The notes below the pieces were generated by a model that was not told the DNA's origin, ran no database searches, and saw only the letters and a program-made list of their open reading frames with translations. Shown one piece after another: positions 23,966-24,197 of a stretch of DNA of 24,197 nucleotides (position 1 is the first letter of the stretch; every line of letters starts with the position of its first letter). Origin of the DNA: an uncultured Oscillospiraceae bacterium (lineage in GTDB: Bacteria; Bacillota; Clostridia; Oscillospirales; Oscillospiraceae). The position numbers were made by a program, and so were the translations under genes. The stretch covers positions 1 to 24,197 of the forward strand of contig CAKUHX010000007.1 in assembly GCA_934659475.1 (NCBI GenBank), written 5' to 3'.

Positions 23966-24197
23966 TCAGAAGGGCAGGTTCAGTCCGCCGGTGAGCTTGG
24001 ACATGGTGTCGGCGGCATCGCTGTCGGCGGCGCGCATGGCCTCGTTCACAGCGGCCACGATCATGTCCTGCAGCAGCTCCACGTCCTCGGGGTCCACGGC
24101 CTCGGGGTCGATGGTCAGCTTTTTCAGCTCATGCTTGCCGTTCACCGTGGCGGACACCACGCCGCCGCCGGCCTTGGCCTCATATTCCTTCTCCTGC
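23966..24197 (-). CDS. YbaB/EbfC family nucleoid-associated protein, C-terminal part (5' end outside window)
   Basis: The frame is open to the right edge, giving 77 residues that begin QEKEYEAKAGGGVVSATVNG and continue with ELKKLTIDPEAVDPEDVELLQDMI and a final MSKLTGGLNLPF. This is the beta-strand plus C-terminal helix of the small dimeric YbaB/EbfC DNA-binding protein, whose full length is about 105-115 residues, so roughly 30-40 residues are missing. It is usually found between dnaX and recR; here a terminator and a convergent dinB follow, so recR is not directly downstream. Confidence 0.93.
   Translation of the reverse strand, partial: QEKEYEAKAGGGVVSATVNGKHELKKLTIDPEAVDPEDVELLQDMIVAAVNEAMRAADSDAADTMSKLTGGLNLPF

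Overview
The window looks like a chromosomal segment of a GC-rich, low-GC-lineage Gram-positive of the class Clostridia, probably a gut-type Oscillospiraceae relative. The reasons are strong AGGAGG-type ribosome binding sites, a lysine (L-box) riboswitch, fused DctQM-type TRAP permease, sigma-54 regulation of amino acid genes, a YtrA-type GntR/ABC operon and GC-rich codon use. The genus call is inference; no rRNA is present. No tRNA, CRISPR array or intact insertion sequence was seen.

Region 1 (1-10495, all + strand) is one long catabolic gene cluster: the end of a TAXI-type TRAP solute-binding protein, a fused TRAP permease, an MmgE/PrpD-family (de)hydratase, a metallo-beta-lactamase-fold hydrolase of the lactonase type, a PrpF/Mii-family C=C isomerase, an isocitrate-lyase-superfamily C-C lyase, a two-subunit aconitase-type hydratase (LeuC/LeuD-like), a D-2-hydroxyacid dehydrogenase and a glycerate kinase. 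The isomerase, hydratase and lyase set is the same enzyme combination as the lower part of the nicotinate fermentation pathway of Eubacterium barkeri (3-methylitaconate to dimethylmaleate to 2,3-dimethylmalate to pyruvate plus propionate), and also resembles the lower half of the methylcitrate route. The added lactonase, PrpD-like enzyme, hydroxyacid dehydrogenase and glycerate kinase, and the lack of upstream nicotinate genes or a methylcitrate synthase, suggest an imported branched di- or tricarboxylate whose cleavage could yield hydroxypyruvate or pyruvate. Two strong hairpins lie inside the cluster.

Region 2 (10496-16403, all - strand) reads, in transcription order: a sigma-54 enhancer-binding regulator with a C-terminal winged-helix-like region, a near-perfect -24/-12 promoter with two upstream direct repeats exactly 20 bp apart, diaminopimelate epimerase (dapF), a DAACS-family cation symporter and diaminopimelate dehydrogenase (ddh). 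I read this as a regulated uptake and processing module for diaminopimelate or a related amino acid.

Region 3 (16404-24197) is mixed: a monoacylglycerol-lipase-like hydrolase, an unknown helical protein, a PaaI-type thioesterase, a lysine riboswitch with terminator controlling an NhaC-family transporter (LysW type), a GntR-ABC-ABC permease operon with a visible promoter and operator dyad, DNA polymerase IV with its own promoter and an odd C-terminal tail, and the 3' end of a YbaB/EbfC nucleoid protein gene. Lysine/diaminopimelate metabolism is thus represented twice within about 10 kb, once by a sigma-54 system and once by a riboswitch.
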